NCBI GenBank assembly: GCA_020847555.1
Contig: JADLBT010000311.1
Span: 1-11,981, forward strand
DNA from: Gemmataceae bacterium
GTDB taxonomy: Bacteria; Planctomycetota; Planctomycetia; Gemmatales; Gemmataceae
Reading direction: 5' to 3'
Length of the DNA: 11,981 bases
Within the stretch, counting starts at the first letter, position 1; every line of letters begins with the position of its first letter. Both the position numbers and the translations under genes were made by a program. The notes beneath the pieces are model-generated. The model was not told the origin of the DNA. It made no database searches and was given only the letters and a program-made list of their open reading frames with translations. Of this stretch, positions 1 to 7,520 are shown piece after piece.

Positions 1-41
1 CCGGTCCCCGCCCTGTGCCGCGCCGGCTGCTGACTATCCTC

Positions 42-1607
42 CTACACTATCGCCGCCCGCGCTGGCCCGTGAGTGGCAGAGAGCGTGGCCGACGGGGTGA
101 GCTTCCGCGTCTGTGTTTGCATCTCCTGTTCGATGCGTTGGTGGATGGCGAGGAAGGCTTCCGCGAAGCGAGGGTCGAACTGCCGGCCCTTCTGCTTTGC
201 CACCTCGGCGAAGGCGTCCCGCGAGGGCATGCCGGCCCGATAGGGGCGGTCGGACGTCATCGCGTCGAAGGCGTCGGCGACGGCGACGATGCGGGCCAGT
301 CGCGGGATGGCCTCGCCCGCCAGCCCGTCCGGGTAGCCATTGCCGTCCCAGCGTTCGTGATGGCTACGGGCGATCGGGATGATCGAGTGGAGGTCCGGCA
401 CCTGCTCGAGAATCTTCGCCCCCTTGGTCGTGTGCGACTTCATGATCTCGAACTCCTGCGCTGTCAGCCGGTCGGGCTTGCGCAGGATGGCGTCGTCGAT
501 GCCGATCTTGCCGATGTCGTGGAGCGGCGTGCCGGTCCGGAGCAGGTCGAGATCCCTGGCCGGCAGATCGAGGTGCTGCCCGAGCAGGACCGCGTACTCG
601 GTGACGCGGACGGTGTGGCCGCCGGTGTACTCGTCGCGCAGCTCGACCGCCTGGGCGAGGATAGTGATGGTGTTGAGGAACAGCTCGCGCTGCCTGCGCA
701 GCAGGGACGCACTCTCGATCCCGGCGGACACGCTGGCCGCCAGGGCGTCGGCCAGGTGCAGGTCGTCCCGGGTGAACGGTTGCTGCAGCGGCCCGCGGTC
801 CAGGTGGAGGACGCCGAGTTTCCGCCGCGGGGTCCGCAGCAGCACGCAGATGACCGACGCCATCGTCCCCTCAGCGATGCTCAGGGCGGCCGCCAGTTCC
901 GGATCTTCGCTGATCTGGCAGAGGGTCGATTCGCCGCGGGCGAACGAACGGTTGGCGATGTTCTGGCTGAACCCGGTGCGGCTGCCGACCTGGCCGTAGG
1001 CGGTCGCCAGAGCCCGGAGCTTCAGCAACTCGCCCTGCCCCTCGGACAGGGCGATGGCGCCGCGCTGGGCGTCGAGGGCGCCGACCGCGTCGTTGAGGAT
1101 GTTGTGGAGCAACTCGTCCTCGCTCTCGACGTGGCCCAGATAGTGGCTGGTGCGCAGGAGTACCAGCAGCTGCTCGCCAGGGCGCGGGCAGCGGTCGCGG
1201 TCGAAAACGAGATCCTCGATCGCCTCGTTCCAGCTCTTGCTGGCGGTCGCATCGACCACCATGTTGTCGGCCGTCAGCCCGCTGTCCGTCTCCTCCCGTC
1301 CGTCGCACAGCTCATCGACGACCAGGGTGATGTTGCCGCAGCGGATGATGTCGTGGAGCCGCAGCGGCCAGTCGCCCGCTCCGAGGCGGGCACCATTGAG
1401 GAACGTCCCATTCGTGCTGCCCAGGTCGCGGACCCGCCATCCGTTGGCCGTCGCCCGGATCTCGGCGTGGTGGCGGCTGACCGACGAGTCATCGAGGACG
1501 ATCTCCAGACTCCCACGGCGGCCCGCCCGGAGCAGCGCCTCCCCCTTCCACACCTGCCCTTCGGTGTCGCCGTTGATGCCTCGCAAACGAATGTGGCGCT
1601 TCACCAC
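42..1607 (-). CDS. FHA-GAF-HD-GYP signalling protein (probable cyclic-di-GMP phosphodiesterase)
   Basis: Three domains are visible in the 521-residue product. An FHA phosphothreonine-binding domain (about residues 1-100) has SRHHAE at 44-49 and GSTNGTFLNG at 63-72. A GAF-like sensor follows (about 161-300). The C-terminal HD-GYP domain (about 311-500) has HDIGK at 363-367, HHERWDGNGYP at 416-426 and the downstream DAFDAMTSDRPYR motif, so its metal ligands look intact. HD-GYP proteins hydrolyse cyclic-di-GMP; that this one does is inferred from the family. There is no signal peptide or membrane segment, so it should be cytosolic. The frame stays open to 1814, but I chose the GTG at 1607: the FHA fold begins there and a GAGGGGG ribosome site lies 5 bases upstream. 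The next GTG (1604) or an ATG at 1667 are alternatives; the ATG has no clear ribosome site. The partner phosphoprotein and the GAF ligand are unknown. Confidence 0.9.
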   Translation of the reverse strand: MVKRHIRLRGINGDTEGQVWKGEALLRAGRRGSLEIVLDDSSVSRHHAEIRATANGWRVRDLGSTNGTFLNGARLGAGDWPLRLHDIIRCGNITLVVDELCDGREETDSGLTADNMVVDATASKSWNEAIEDLVFDRDRCPRPGEQLLVLLRTSHYLGHVESEDELLHNILNDAVGALDAQRGAIALSEGQGELLKLRALATAYGQVGSRTGFSQNIANRSFARGESTLCQISEDPELAAALSIAEGTMASVICVLLRTPRRKLGVLHLDRGPLQQPFTRDDLHLADALAASVSAGIESASLLRRQRELFLNTITILAQAVELRDEYTGGHTVRVTEYAVLLGQHLDLPARDLDLLRTGTPLHDIGKIGIDDAILRKPDRLTAQEFEIMKSHTTKGAKILEQVPDLHSIIPIARSHHERWDGNGYPDGLAGEAIPRLARIVAVADAFDAMTSDRPYRAGMPSRDAFAEVAKQKGRQFDPRFAEAFLAIHQRIEQEMQTQTRKLTPSATLSATHGPARAAIV

Positions 1608-1685
1608 TCGATCCCCCTCTTGGCCTGTTCCAGTCGTCTGCTGCCGGGCCGGTAGCCTGTTGGGCATATTCGAGCTTTGGAAGTC

Positions 1686-1793
1686 TAGCTCACAAGTCGC
1701 GACCTTGCTCGCAGCGATTGTTCGCGCCGGCGCGCTCGATCGCTCCTCAATGAGAGAATAGCTCACAGTTTGCGGTGGTGACAGCGTCGCGAC
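1686..1793. repeat. Paired TAGCTCACA and GTCGCGAC motifs, possible operators
   Basis: TAGCTCACA occurs at 1686-1694 and 1759-1767. Each copy is followed on the plus strand by the 8-base perfect palindrome GTCGCGAC, at 1696-1703 (1 base away) and at 1786-1793 (18 bases away). Both pairs lie 80-190 bases upstream of the start of the minus-strand HD-GYP gene, where an operator would be expected. The unequal spacing argues against a simple duplication. A binding role is inference only. Confidence 0.35.
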
Positions 1794-1800
1794 ACTTACC

Positions 1801-1818
1801 GGCCGCGAGCGCAAGCGA
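1801..1818 (+). repeat. Dispersed intergenic GC-rich element, copy 1
   Basis: The core reads GGCCGCGAGCGCAAGCGA. It matches copy 4 (7503-7520) at 15 of 18 positions and copy 2 at 12 of 18. It lies between genes, upstream of the HD-GYP gene. Confidence 0.5.
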
Positions 1819-1882
1819 GTGGGTGGGTCCGTTCGAGGGGTTCGTGTTTCCCGGGAGCGTCGCGGCCGTGTTCCATCGGACC

Positions 1883-1900
1883 AGCCCGAAGCGTCAGCGA
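1883..1900 (+). repeat. Dispersed intergenic GC-rich element, copy 2
   Basis: The core reads AGCCCGAAGCGTCAGCGA and ends 10 bases past the stop codon of the minus-strand PLP-enzyme gene. It matches copy 3 at 15 of 18 positions. Copies 2, 3 and 4 are all preceded by CC. From memory, similar strings are frequent between genes in Gemmata-type planctomycete genomes. Confidence 0.6.
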
Positions 1901-1910
1901 CGGAGCCCTG

Positions 1911-3104
1911 TCACCGCGGGGCCAGTTCTTCGCGCAGACGCCGGGCCAGGATGGCCGTTCGCTCCTCCGTCAGGTGGAGCGGGTTGACGACCAGTTTTCC
2001 TTCGTGCAGCAGGCCGTGCCCGACCTGTACCGACGGACGACCGCGGCGCAGCCGGCGGCAGACGTCCATCGCCGCGGCTGGCTCGCCGAGCGCGATCTCC
2101 AGCAGCGGCAAGCTCTCTCCGTCGGCCGGCACGCGGACCAGGCACCGCACCGGCAGGCCGTCGAGGGCGGCGGCAACCTGCTCCAGTCGGCGGCGCCGAA
2201 CCGGCAACTCGGCGTCGTAGGCACCGCTGGCGAACAGCTTGAGGGCCGTCAGCAGTGCGACGATCTGTTCCTTCGACACCTTCAGCGCGCGGCCGATCCC
2301 GTGCCGCGGGATGCCGGCGAGGCGGCCCCTGTCGATCAGGTCGGCGGGCGGCTCCCACAGCTCGAAGTGGTCGTCCATGTCGAGCATCTGCACGGCCGCC
2401 GCCCCGACCAGGTCGCGCCGGCCGCACAGGATGCCGGTCGCCTGCGGGCCGCGGATCGCCTTGCCGCCGCTGAAGGCGACCAGGTCGGCCCCGGTCGCGA
2501 GCAGCGCCCGCAGGTTGGCGCGCGGCGGCAGTTCCCCCGCCGCGTCCACCAGGACCGGCAGGCGGCTGCGGTGCGCCTGGGCCACCACCTCGGCCAGCGG
2601 CGGCGCCCGCTCCGGGTCGTAGACGTAGAGCACCCCGGCCGTCAACGGCCCGAACGCCGCCTCGTACTCCCAGACCTCCGTCCGCCGGACGCCGGCGCCC
2701 GCCACGATCTCGTTGAATCCGACCTCGACGAGCCGCGCCCCGGCCGCGCGCACCGCGTGATCGTACCCGTTGCGCTGCTCGCGGGCGACGATCATCTCGT
2801 GAGGGAACCCGTCGCAGTGCGGGAGCCGCTCCATCCGCCCCAGGTCGTAGCCGGTCAGGATGGCCGCGGTGCCCAGCGTCAGGGCGGCCGCGGCCCCGCT
2901 CGTTACCAGCCCGGCCTCCGCCCCCGTCGCCTCGGCGAGGACGCGCGACGCCACCCCCTGCAATGTGTCGAGCGGCACCGCCTCGTGCGCCGCCGCGCAA
3001 AACGCCTCGAGGACTGCGTCCGGCATCGGCGCGCCCCCCAGGCGGGTTACCGCGCCGGCGGCGTTGATGATCGGTTCCAGACCCCAGTCCTCGAAAATGC
3101 TCAT
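1911..3104 (-). CDS. SelA/DgaE-like pyridoxal-phosphate-dependent enzyme
   Basis: The 397-residue product has the fold type I PLP layout of the SelA-related family, which includes L-seryl-tRNA(Sec) selenium transferase and D-glucosaminate-6-phosphate ammonia-lyase (DgaE). The N-terminal strand (EPIINAAGAVTRLGG, 10-24), the glycine/alanine cofactor loop (VTSGAAAALTLG, 67-78), Asp187 in VLVDAAGE and the likely Schiff-base Lys215 in FSGGKAIRGPQATG are all visible. The length is closer to the DgaE-like branch than to full-length SelA. No selenocysteine genes lie nearby, so a lyase or transferase acting on a sugar or amino acid is likelier than selenium transfer; the substrate cannot be read. The ATG at 3104 follows GGAAGG by three bases. 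The gene is 53 bases downstream of the WD40 gene on the same strand and may be co-transcribed with it. The product is probably cytosolic. Confidence 0.85.
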   Translation of the reverse strand: MSIFEDWGLEPIINAAGAVTRLGGAPMPDAVLEAFCAAAHEAVPLDTLQGVASRVLAEATGAEAGLVTSGAAAALTLGTAAILTGYDLGRMERLPHCDGFPHEMIVAREQRNGYDHAVRAAGARLVEVGFNEIVAGAGVRRTEVWEYEAAFGPLTAGVLYVYDPERAPPLAEVVAQAHRSRLPVLVDAAGELPPRANLRALLATGADLVAFSGGKAIRGPQATGILCGRRDLVGAAAVQMLDMDDHFELWEPPADLIDRGRLAGIPRHGIGRALKVSKEQIVALLTALKLFASGAYDAELPVRRRRLEQVAAALDGLPVRCLVRVPADGESLPLLEIALGEPAAAMDVCRRLRRGRPSVQVGHGLLHEGKLVVNPLHLTEERTAILARRLREELAPR

Positions 3105-3133
3105 GTACCTTCCCGCTCTGCCAACGCCCTACC

Positions 3134-3159
3134 AGCCCGGAGCGCCAGCAACGGGCGCT
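3134..3159 (+). repeat. Dispersed intergenic GC-rich element, copy 3, overlapping a short hairpin
   Basis: The core AGCCCGGAGCGCCAGCAA spans 3134-3151, just past the stop of the minus-strand WD40 gene. The element also forms a 6-bp stem, AGCGCC (3141-3146) with GGCGCT (3154-3159), which reaches into the stop codon. It could slow or partly stop transcription before the PLP-enzyme gene, but there is no T-tract. Confidence 0.5.
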
Positions 3160-5077
3160 AGCGGGCGCTGCCCCAGATGCGCACCGTGCCGTCGTTGCCG
3201 GCCGAAACGGCCCAGCGGCCGTCGCGCGAGAACGCCACGGACCAGACCTCATCCGTGTGCCCTTCCAGCCGGCGCACCTCGTCCCCCGTCTCGACGTCCC
3301 ACAGCCGCAGCGTGCGGTCCCGCCCGGCCGACAGGGCGCGGTGGCCGTCCGGCGCGAACGCCACTCCCTGCACGTACCCCTGGTGGCCGGCGAACACCCG
3401 CACGGTCTTGCCCGTGTCCAGATCCCACAGCCGGAGCGTCCTGTCGGTGCTGCCGGACAGCGCCCGCTGGCCGTCCGGCGCGAAGGCCGCGGCGAGGACC
3501 GTGTCGGTGTGCCCGGTCAGCTTCTGCAGGTCCGTCCCGCTCTCCAGATCCCAGACGCGCACCGTCCGATCGAGGCTCGCCGACAGTCCGCGTTGGCCGT
3601 TCGGTGACACGTCCACGCACCATACGAAGTGGTTGTGGCCGCGCAGCTGCCGCAGTTCCTTGCCGCTCGCCACGTCCCACAGGCGCAGGAGCCGGTCGTC
3701 CCCACCCGAGAGGATGCGCTGGCCGTTCGGCGTGAACGCGACGCTGCGGACGTAGTCGTCGTGGCCGGGGAACTGGCGCACCTCGCGCCCGGAGACGGGA
3801 TCCCACAGCCGGATCGTCTTGTCGAATCCACCGGACAGCACGCGCCGGCCGTCGGGCGAGTACGCCACCGTCCAGACCGGACCGCGGTGGCCGTCGAGCC
3901 GGCGCAGCTCCTTGCCGGTGCGCGCGTCCCAGATGCGGACGACGCCGTCGGCGCCGCCGGAGACGACCTTGCGCCCGTCCGGGGAGAAGGCGGCGGCGTA
4001 GACCGGCCCGTCGTGGCCCTCGATCTTGCGCACCTCGGCGACGATCTCACCGGCCCGGTACTCCTGCGGCAGCTCGGCGGTGATGGCCTTCATGCGCGTC
4101 CGGGCGGCCTGGCGTTGCGGGCCGTCCAGGCGGCTGGCCGCGTGCTGATACCAGGTGTAGGCGCGGGCGAGCATGTGGTACTTCGGCGCGCCGGTCTCGC
4201 CCTGGGCCGTCTTCCACCACCCCTCCGCGAGGGCGAATTGCTCGGACCCGCTGTCCGCTCCGGCGAGTTCGCGCTTCGCCAGCTGCTTCAGCCCCGGATC
4301 GCTCCCGCCGGCCAGCAGGGCCAGGCCGCGCTCCCAGTTGCCCCGGGTGAACGCCTGGTAGCGGCCGACGACGAGCCGGGCCTTGGGGTCGTTGGGCGAC
4401 TTGCGCAGCGTGTCGGCGAACGGCTTGACCGAGGCGTAGGCCTCCTTGAGCTTATGGACCTCCTGCGCCCGCTTCTGGAGGGACCGCACCAGGGGGACGA
4501 CCTTGAGCTTGCGCGCCGCCGCCTCGGCAGTGGCGACCAGGCCCTCGGCCGTGTCGTAGTCGTCGGCGCTGACGGCCTCGTCGAGGAGGAGCAGGGCGGC
4601 GTCCACCACCGACTGGTAGGCGTCGGGGGTGGCGGTCGCCTGGCTCGCGGTGCCGAGCGCGGCGGCCTTGCGGGCGAAGGCGTCGGCGGGGCTGACGGCG
4701 AAGTCCTGCACCGTCTCATCGATCGCCTGCAGGGCGGTCGCGATGTCGCCCGCCTCGGCCGCCAGGCGGGCCGCCTCCTGGTACAGGACGTACCGGCCGG
4801 CGGGGTCATCGACGGTGTCGCGCCCCTCGGCGAGCAGGGTCCGGGCGAGGGCAGCCCGCGGCGGCGCGTCCTTCTTCGCCTTCGCGTATTCTTCGGCGAA
4901 GACCTCCTTGACGAGGATCAGCGCCTTGCCCTGGGCGGCCTGCGCGGGGACCGGCGTTTTCGTCTTCGCCGGACCCTGGGCGTGCAGCGCACAGGCCAGG
5001 CCGAGAACCAGCGCCGCCGGGAGCAGCGCGGCGCGGCCGCGGGGGAGACGGGCGGCGTTCGTATGATGCGCAACCAT
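3158..5077 (-). CDS. Exported protein with helical N-terminal region and seven-repeat WD40 propeller
   Basis: The 639-residue product begins with a signal peptide: basic residues, a hydrophobic core at about 17-30, and a likely cut after Ala33 (LHA-QG). Residues 45-345 are alanine-rich and look helical, resembling TPR-type scaffolds without clean repeats. From about 347 to the end are seven WD40 repeats of about 42 residues, each with GH, SPDG or similar, and WD. This is the number for one closed beta-propeller. The last repeat has WG in place of WD and stops two residues later. At DNA level the repeats have a period near 126 bases. The ATG at 5077 follows AGAGGA at good distance. WD40 propellers are protein-interaction platforms, and export places this one outside the cytoplasmic membrane. 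No enzyme domain is seen and the partner is unknown. Such proteins are abundant in planctomycetes. Confidence 0.9.
   Translation of the reverse strand: MVAHHTNAARLPRGRAALLPAALVLGLACALHAQGPAKTKTPVPAQAAQGKALILVKEVFAEEYAKAKKDAPPRAALARTLLAEGRDTVDDPAGRYVLYQEAARLAAEAGDIATALQAIDETVQDFAVSPADAFARKAAALGTASQATATPDAYQSVVDAALLLLDEAVSADDYDTAEGLVATAEAAARKLKVVPLVRSLQKRAQEVHKLKEAYASVKPFADTLRKSPNDPKARLVVGRYQAFTRGNWERGLALLAGGSDPGLKQLAKRELAGADSGSEQFALAEGWWKTAQGETGAPKYHMLARAYTWYQHAASRLDGPQRQAARTRMKAITAELPQEYRAGEIVAEVRKIEGHDGPVYAAAFSPDGRKVVSGGADGVVRIWDARTGKELRRLDGHRGPVWTVAYSPDGRRVLSGGFDKTIRLWDPVSGREVRQFPGHDDYVRSVAFTPNGQRILSGGDDRLLRLWDVASGKELRQLRGHNHFVWCVDVSPNGQRGLSASLDRTVRVWDLESGTDLQKLTGHTDTVLAAAFAPDGQRALSGSTDRTLRLWDLDTGKTVRVFAGHQGYVQGVAFAPDGHRALSAGRDRTLRLWDVETGDEVRRLEGHTDEVWSVAFSRDGRWAVSAGNDGTVRIWGSAR
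3161..4039 (-). repeat. Seven tandem WD40-coding repeats
   Basis: These are the coding repeats of the exported propeller protein, about 126 bases each. The recurring codons for GH and WD give visibly similar DNA, for example the gtggcc blocks near 3887 and 4013. They have diverged enough that recombination between neighbours is not obvious. Confidence 0.85.
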
Positions 5078-5161
5078 GAGATCCTCTTCGCGGTGGGGGC
5101 AGCTTCACGGTGTTGTGGATCGTTGCGGCGGTCGGCGAGTGCCGGCCGCTCGCTGGGGAGC

Positions 5162-5167
5162 ATCATA
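5162..5167 (-). promoter_or_regulatory. Possible -10 box for the WD40 gene
   Basis: On the minus strand this reads TATGAT, five of six to the sigma-70 -10 consensus, about 85 bases upstream of the WD40 start. I see no good -35 box at 16-18 bases, so support is weak. Confidence 0.2.
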
Positions 5168-5177
5168 TCGCCTTCCG

Positions 5178-5206
5178 TTGCGGGGAACACCCGTCGCTGG
5201 TATAGG
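5178..5206 (+). promoter_or_regulatory. Possible promoter for the ABC exporter operon, almost on the start codon
   Basis: TTGCGG (5178-5183) and TATAGG (5201-5206) are 17 bases apart. Transcription would then begin near the ATG at 5213, giving an almost leaderless message. The AGGTAGG just before the ATG could instead simply be a ribosome site, which would argue against this promoter. Confidence 0.2.
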
Positions 5207-5212
5207 TAGGAC

Positions 5213-6139
5213 ATGGCCGCCGTGGAAATGGAACACGTCACGAAAACCTTCGGCACCCACACCGCCGTCAGCGATCTGAGCCTGCAGGTGCCGGCCGGCG
5301 CCGTGTACGGGTTCATCGGCCCGAACGGGTCCGGCAAGACGACGACCCTGCGGATGATCGTGCGCATCCTTCACCCGGATCGCGGGCAGATCCGCGTGCT
5401 GGGCGAGGAGACGCTCGGCGCCGCCAACGACCGGGTCGGCTACCTGCCCGAGGAGCGCGGTCTGTACAAGGCAATGCGAGTCGGGGAACTCCTCCGCTTT
5501 TACGCCTCTCTCAAGGGGCTGCGCGACAGCCGGACCGCCGTCGCCGGATGGCTGGAGCGCCTGGGGTTAGGAGCCTGGGCCGACAAGAAGGTCCAGGCGC
5601 TCAGCAAGGGGATGGCCCAGAAGGTTCAGTTCATCGCCACCGTCGTCGCCCGGCCCGAGCTGGTCCTGCTCGACGAGCCGTTCAGCGGACTCGACCCGGT
5701 CAACGCCGAGGTGGTCCGCGCGGCCGTCCTCGACCTGCGCCGGGAGGGCACGACGGTCATCTTCTCGACCCACGACATGGGGATGGCGGAGAAGATGTGC
5801 GACTTCATCTTCATGATCCATCGCGGCCGCAAGGTGCTCGACGGCACGCTGGCGTCGATCCAGTCCGCCTACGGCCAGGACATCGTGCGCGTCCGGGCGG
5901 ACGGCGACGCGCTCGCGCCGGCGTCGCTGCCGGGCGTCGCCCATGTGACCGACTACGGCCAGCTCCAGGAGTTGCGGCTGAAGCCCGGGACCGACCCGCA
6001 GACCGTCCTCGCGGCGCTCGCCGGCCACGCCCGGGTACTCCACTTCGAGGTCGCCCATCCGACCCTGCACGATATCTTCGTCCGCATCGCCGGGCCGACG
6101 GCGGTCGGTGTACCCGCGGAGGTCGAGCCCCATGCGTAA
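5213..6139 (+). CDS. ABC transporter ATP-binding protein, NatA type
   Basis: This 308-residue ATPase has every nucleotide-binding motif in order: Walker A GPNGSGKT (36-43), signature LSKGMAQ (130-136), Walker B LVLLDEP (150-156), D-loop SGLD and the switch histidine in STHD (185-188). The Q-loop region reads GYLPEERGLY, as in the NatA and ABC-2 exporter ATPases. Residues from about 225 onward are the family's extra C-terminal domain. It should power the membrane protein encoded next, on the cytoplasmic face. The ATG at 5213 is preceded by AGGTAGG. The last codons overlap the permease start by 8 bases, pointing to translational coupling. NatAB of Bacillus exports sodium, but related pairs handle other substrates, so the cargo stays open. 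Confidence 0.92.
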   Translation: MAAVEMEHVTKTFGTHTAVSDLSLQVPAGAVYGFIGPNGSGKTTTLRMIVRILHPDRGQIRVLGEETLGAANDRVGYLPEERGLYKAMRVGELLRFYASLKGLRDSRTAVAGWLERLGLGAWADKKVQALSKGMAQKVQFIATVVARPELVLLDEPFSGLDPVNAEVVRAAVLDLRREGTTVIFSTHDMGMAEKMCDFIFMIHRGRKVLDGTLASIQSAYGQDIVRVRADGDALAPASLPGVAHVTDYGQLQELRLKPGTDPQTVLAALAGHARVLHFEVAHPTLHDIFVRIAGPTAVGVPAEVEPHA

Positions 6140-7475
6140 GGTTCTCGTCGTCGCCGTCCGCGAATACCTCGCCGCCGTCCGAACGAAGACGTTCGTGCTC
6201 GGCCTGCTCGTCATGCCGGTGCTGATGGGCGGGAGCCTGGTCCTGCAACACCTGCTCGAGGGCATGGTGGACACGCAAACCAGGCACTACGCCGTCATCG
6301 ACCGCACGCCCGGGCAGAAGCTGGCGGGCGTGGTTGAGAAGGGCGTGAGCAGGTACAACGCGGAGACGATCTGGGCCGGCGACACGCAGGTCAAGCCGAA
6401 GTTTCAGCTGCACGTCGTCGAACCTTCCACCGCGGATCCGAAGGCGACCGACCAGCAGCGCTACCAGCTTTCCGAGCGCGTTCGCCGCGGCAAGCTGGCC
6501 GGGTTCCTGGAGATCCTCGGCGGCGACCCTTACTCGTTCCCCCCACCGGGGAAGGCGGAGGACCTTCCGCACCTGGCGCTGCGCTACCAGACCAACCGGG
6601 CGACCGACGTCGAGTTCGCGAAGCTCGCGGACGAGGCGGTGACGAAGCGAGTGCGGGCCGTGCTGGGCGACCGGAAGGGGCTGCGGCCCGCGGAGGTCCA
6701 GGTGCTGGTGGTCCCGGCGGTGTTGCAGCAGAAGGGACTGTCGGTGCGGGACGAAGCCACTGGCGAGGTGCATGAGGCGTCGGAGCACAGCCGGCTGGCG
6801 TCGCTGGTCGCGCCGATGGCGCTGATGATGCTGATGTTCGTCGTCGTCCTGATGAGCGCGACGCCGCTGATGCAGGGCGTCGTCGAGGAGAAGATGCAGC
6901 GCATCGCGGAGGTGCTCCTCGGGTCCGTGGCGCCGTTCCCGCTGATGCTGGGGAAACTGATCGGGATGACGGCGGTGTCGCTCACCATCAGCGCGGTGTA
7001 CCTGGCAGGAGCTTACGGACTCGGGACGCGGTTCGGGATGGTCGAGTACATCGGCGTCGAGCTGGTGGTGTGGTTCGTCGTCTACCAGACGCTGGCGGCG
7101 CTGATGTTCGGGTCGCTGTTCATCGCAGTCGGGGCGGCCTGCACGGACATGAAGGAGACGCAAAACCTGCTGTGGCCGGTGATGCTGCTGGCGGTGCTGC
7201 CGGTGTTCCTGCTGGGCAACGTGCTGCGCGAGCCCAACAGTCCGGTGGTCGTTGGGCTGTCCTTCTTCCCCTTCGCCACGCCGATGCTGATGATTACGCG
7301 GATGGGCGTGCCGCCGGGCATCCCGTGGTGGCAGCCGGTCCTGGGGGTGGTGCCGGTGCTGCTGACGACCGTCTTCTGCGTCTGGGCGGCGGGACGGATT
7401 TTTCGTGTGGGTATTCTGATGCAGGGCACGGGAGCCCGCATCGGCGAAATGGTCAAATGGGTGTTCCGGGGTTAG
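6132..7475 (+). CDS. ABC-2 type permease, NatB-like
   Basis: The 447-residue membrane protein has one N-terminal helix (about 21-41), a large extracytoplasmic domain (about 45-220) and a cluster of six hydrophobic segments (about 224-245, 272-296, 309-336, 346-364, 370-389, 398-420). Between the first two of the cluster is VVEEKMQRIAEVLLGSV (250-266), the hallmark cytoplasmic coupling segment of NatB/ABC-2 permeases. I chose the ATG at 6132 because GGAGG lies 9 bases upstream and MRKVLVVAVREYLAAVRTK is the typical N-terminus. A GTG at 6108 in the same frame would add eight residues without support. It forms an exporter with the ATPase encoded just before it; two copies of each are expected. 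The substrate is unknown. Confidence 0.92.
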   Translation: MRKVLVVAVREYLAAVRTKTFVLGLLVMPVLMGGSLVLQHLLEGMVDTQTRHYAVIDRTPGQKLAGVVEKGVSRYNAETIWAGDTQVKPKFQLHVVEPSTADPKATDQQRYQLSERVRRGKLAGFLEILGGDPYSFPPPGKAEDLPHLALRYQTNRATDVEFAKLADEAVTKRVRAVLGDRKGLRPAEVQVLVVPAVLQQKGLSVRDEATGEVHEASEHSRLASLVAPMALMMLMFVVVLMSATPLMQGVVEEKMQRIAEVLLGSVAPFPLMLGKLIGMTAVSLTISAVYLAGAYGLGTRFGMVEYIGVELVVWFVVYQTLAALMFGSLFIAVGAACTDMKETQNLLWPVMLLAVLPVFLLGNVLREPNSPVVVGLSFFPFATPMLMITRMGVPPGIPWWQPVLGVVPVLLTTVFCVWAAGRIFRVGILMQGTGARIGEMVKWVFRG

Positions 7476-7502
7476 GAGTCCGTTGCCGCGGCACCGTTAA
7501 CC

Positions 7503-7520
7503 AGCTGCGAGCGCGAGCGA
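7503..7520 (+). repeat. Dispersed intergenic GC-rich element, copy 4
   Basis: The core reads AGCTGCGAGCGCGAGCGA, in the 78-base gap between convergent genes. It is closest to copy 1 (15 of 18) and supplies most of the left arm of the hairpin at 7509-7545. Confidence 0.5.

Larger units (their letters stand above)
1608..1910. other. Intergenic region between the HD-GYP gene and the PLP-enzyme gene
   Basis: About 300 bases with no convincing gene. The open frame that enters from the HD-GYP gene (to 1814) has no domain-like sequence before residue 70 of that frame. The region holds two TAGCTCACA direct repeats, two GTCGCGAC palindromes and two copies of the dispersed GC-rich element, each listed separately. 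It should contain the promoter of the minus-strand HD-GYP gene. I could find only poor sigma-70-like matches, for example TATTCT on the minus strand near the distal TAGCTCACA copy. Confidence 0.6.

Noticed and set aside
15..1655. Plus-strand open frame of 546 codons opposite the HD-GYP gene
   Set aside because: It has no recognisable domain, and the minus strand carries complete FHA and HD-GYP motifs. It is a GC-driven antisense frame.
1608..1814. N-terminal extension of the HD-GYP protein to 1814
   Set aside because: The extra 69 residues show no domain, cover the repeated motifs and copy 1 of the dispersed element, and a good ribosome site sits just before the GTG at 1607.
3161..4039. CRISPR-like or satellite array
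   Set aside because: The periodicity is the 42-residue WD40 repeat of a coding gene, not a spacer-repeat array.
3629..5209. Plus-strand open frame of 526 codons opposite the WD40 gene
   Set aside because: Its composition is leucine/glycine/arginine/valine-rich with no motif, and the opposite strand has seven clean WD40 repeats.
5811..7163. Minus-strand open frame of 450 codons opposite the ABC exporter genes
   Set aside because: It is rich in His, Gln and Arg with no fold signature, and the plus strand encodes an intact exporter.
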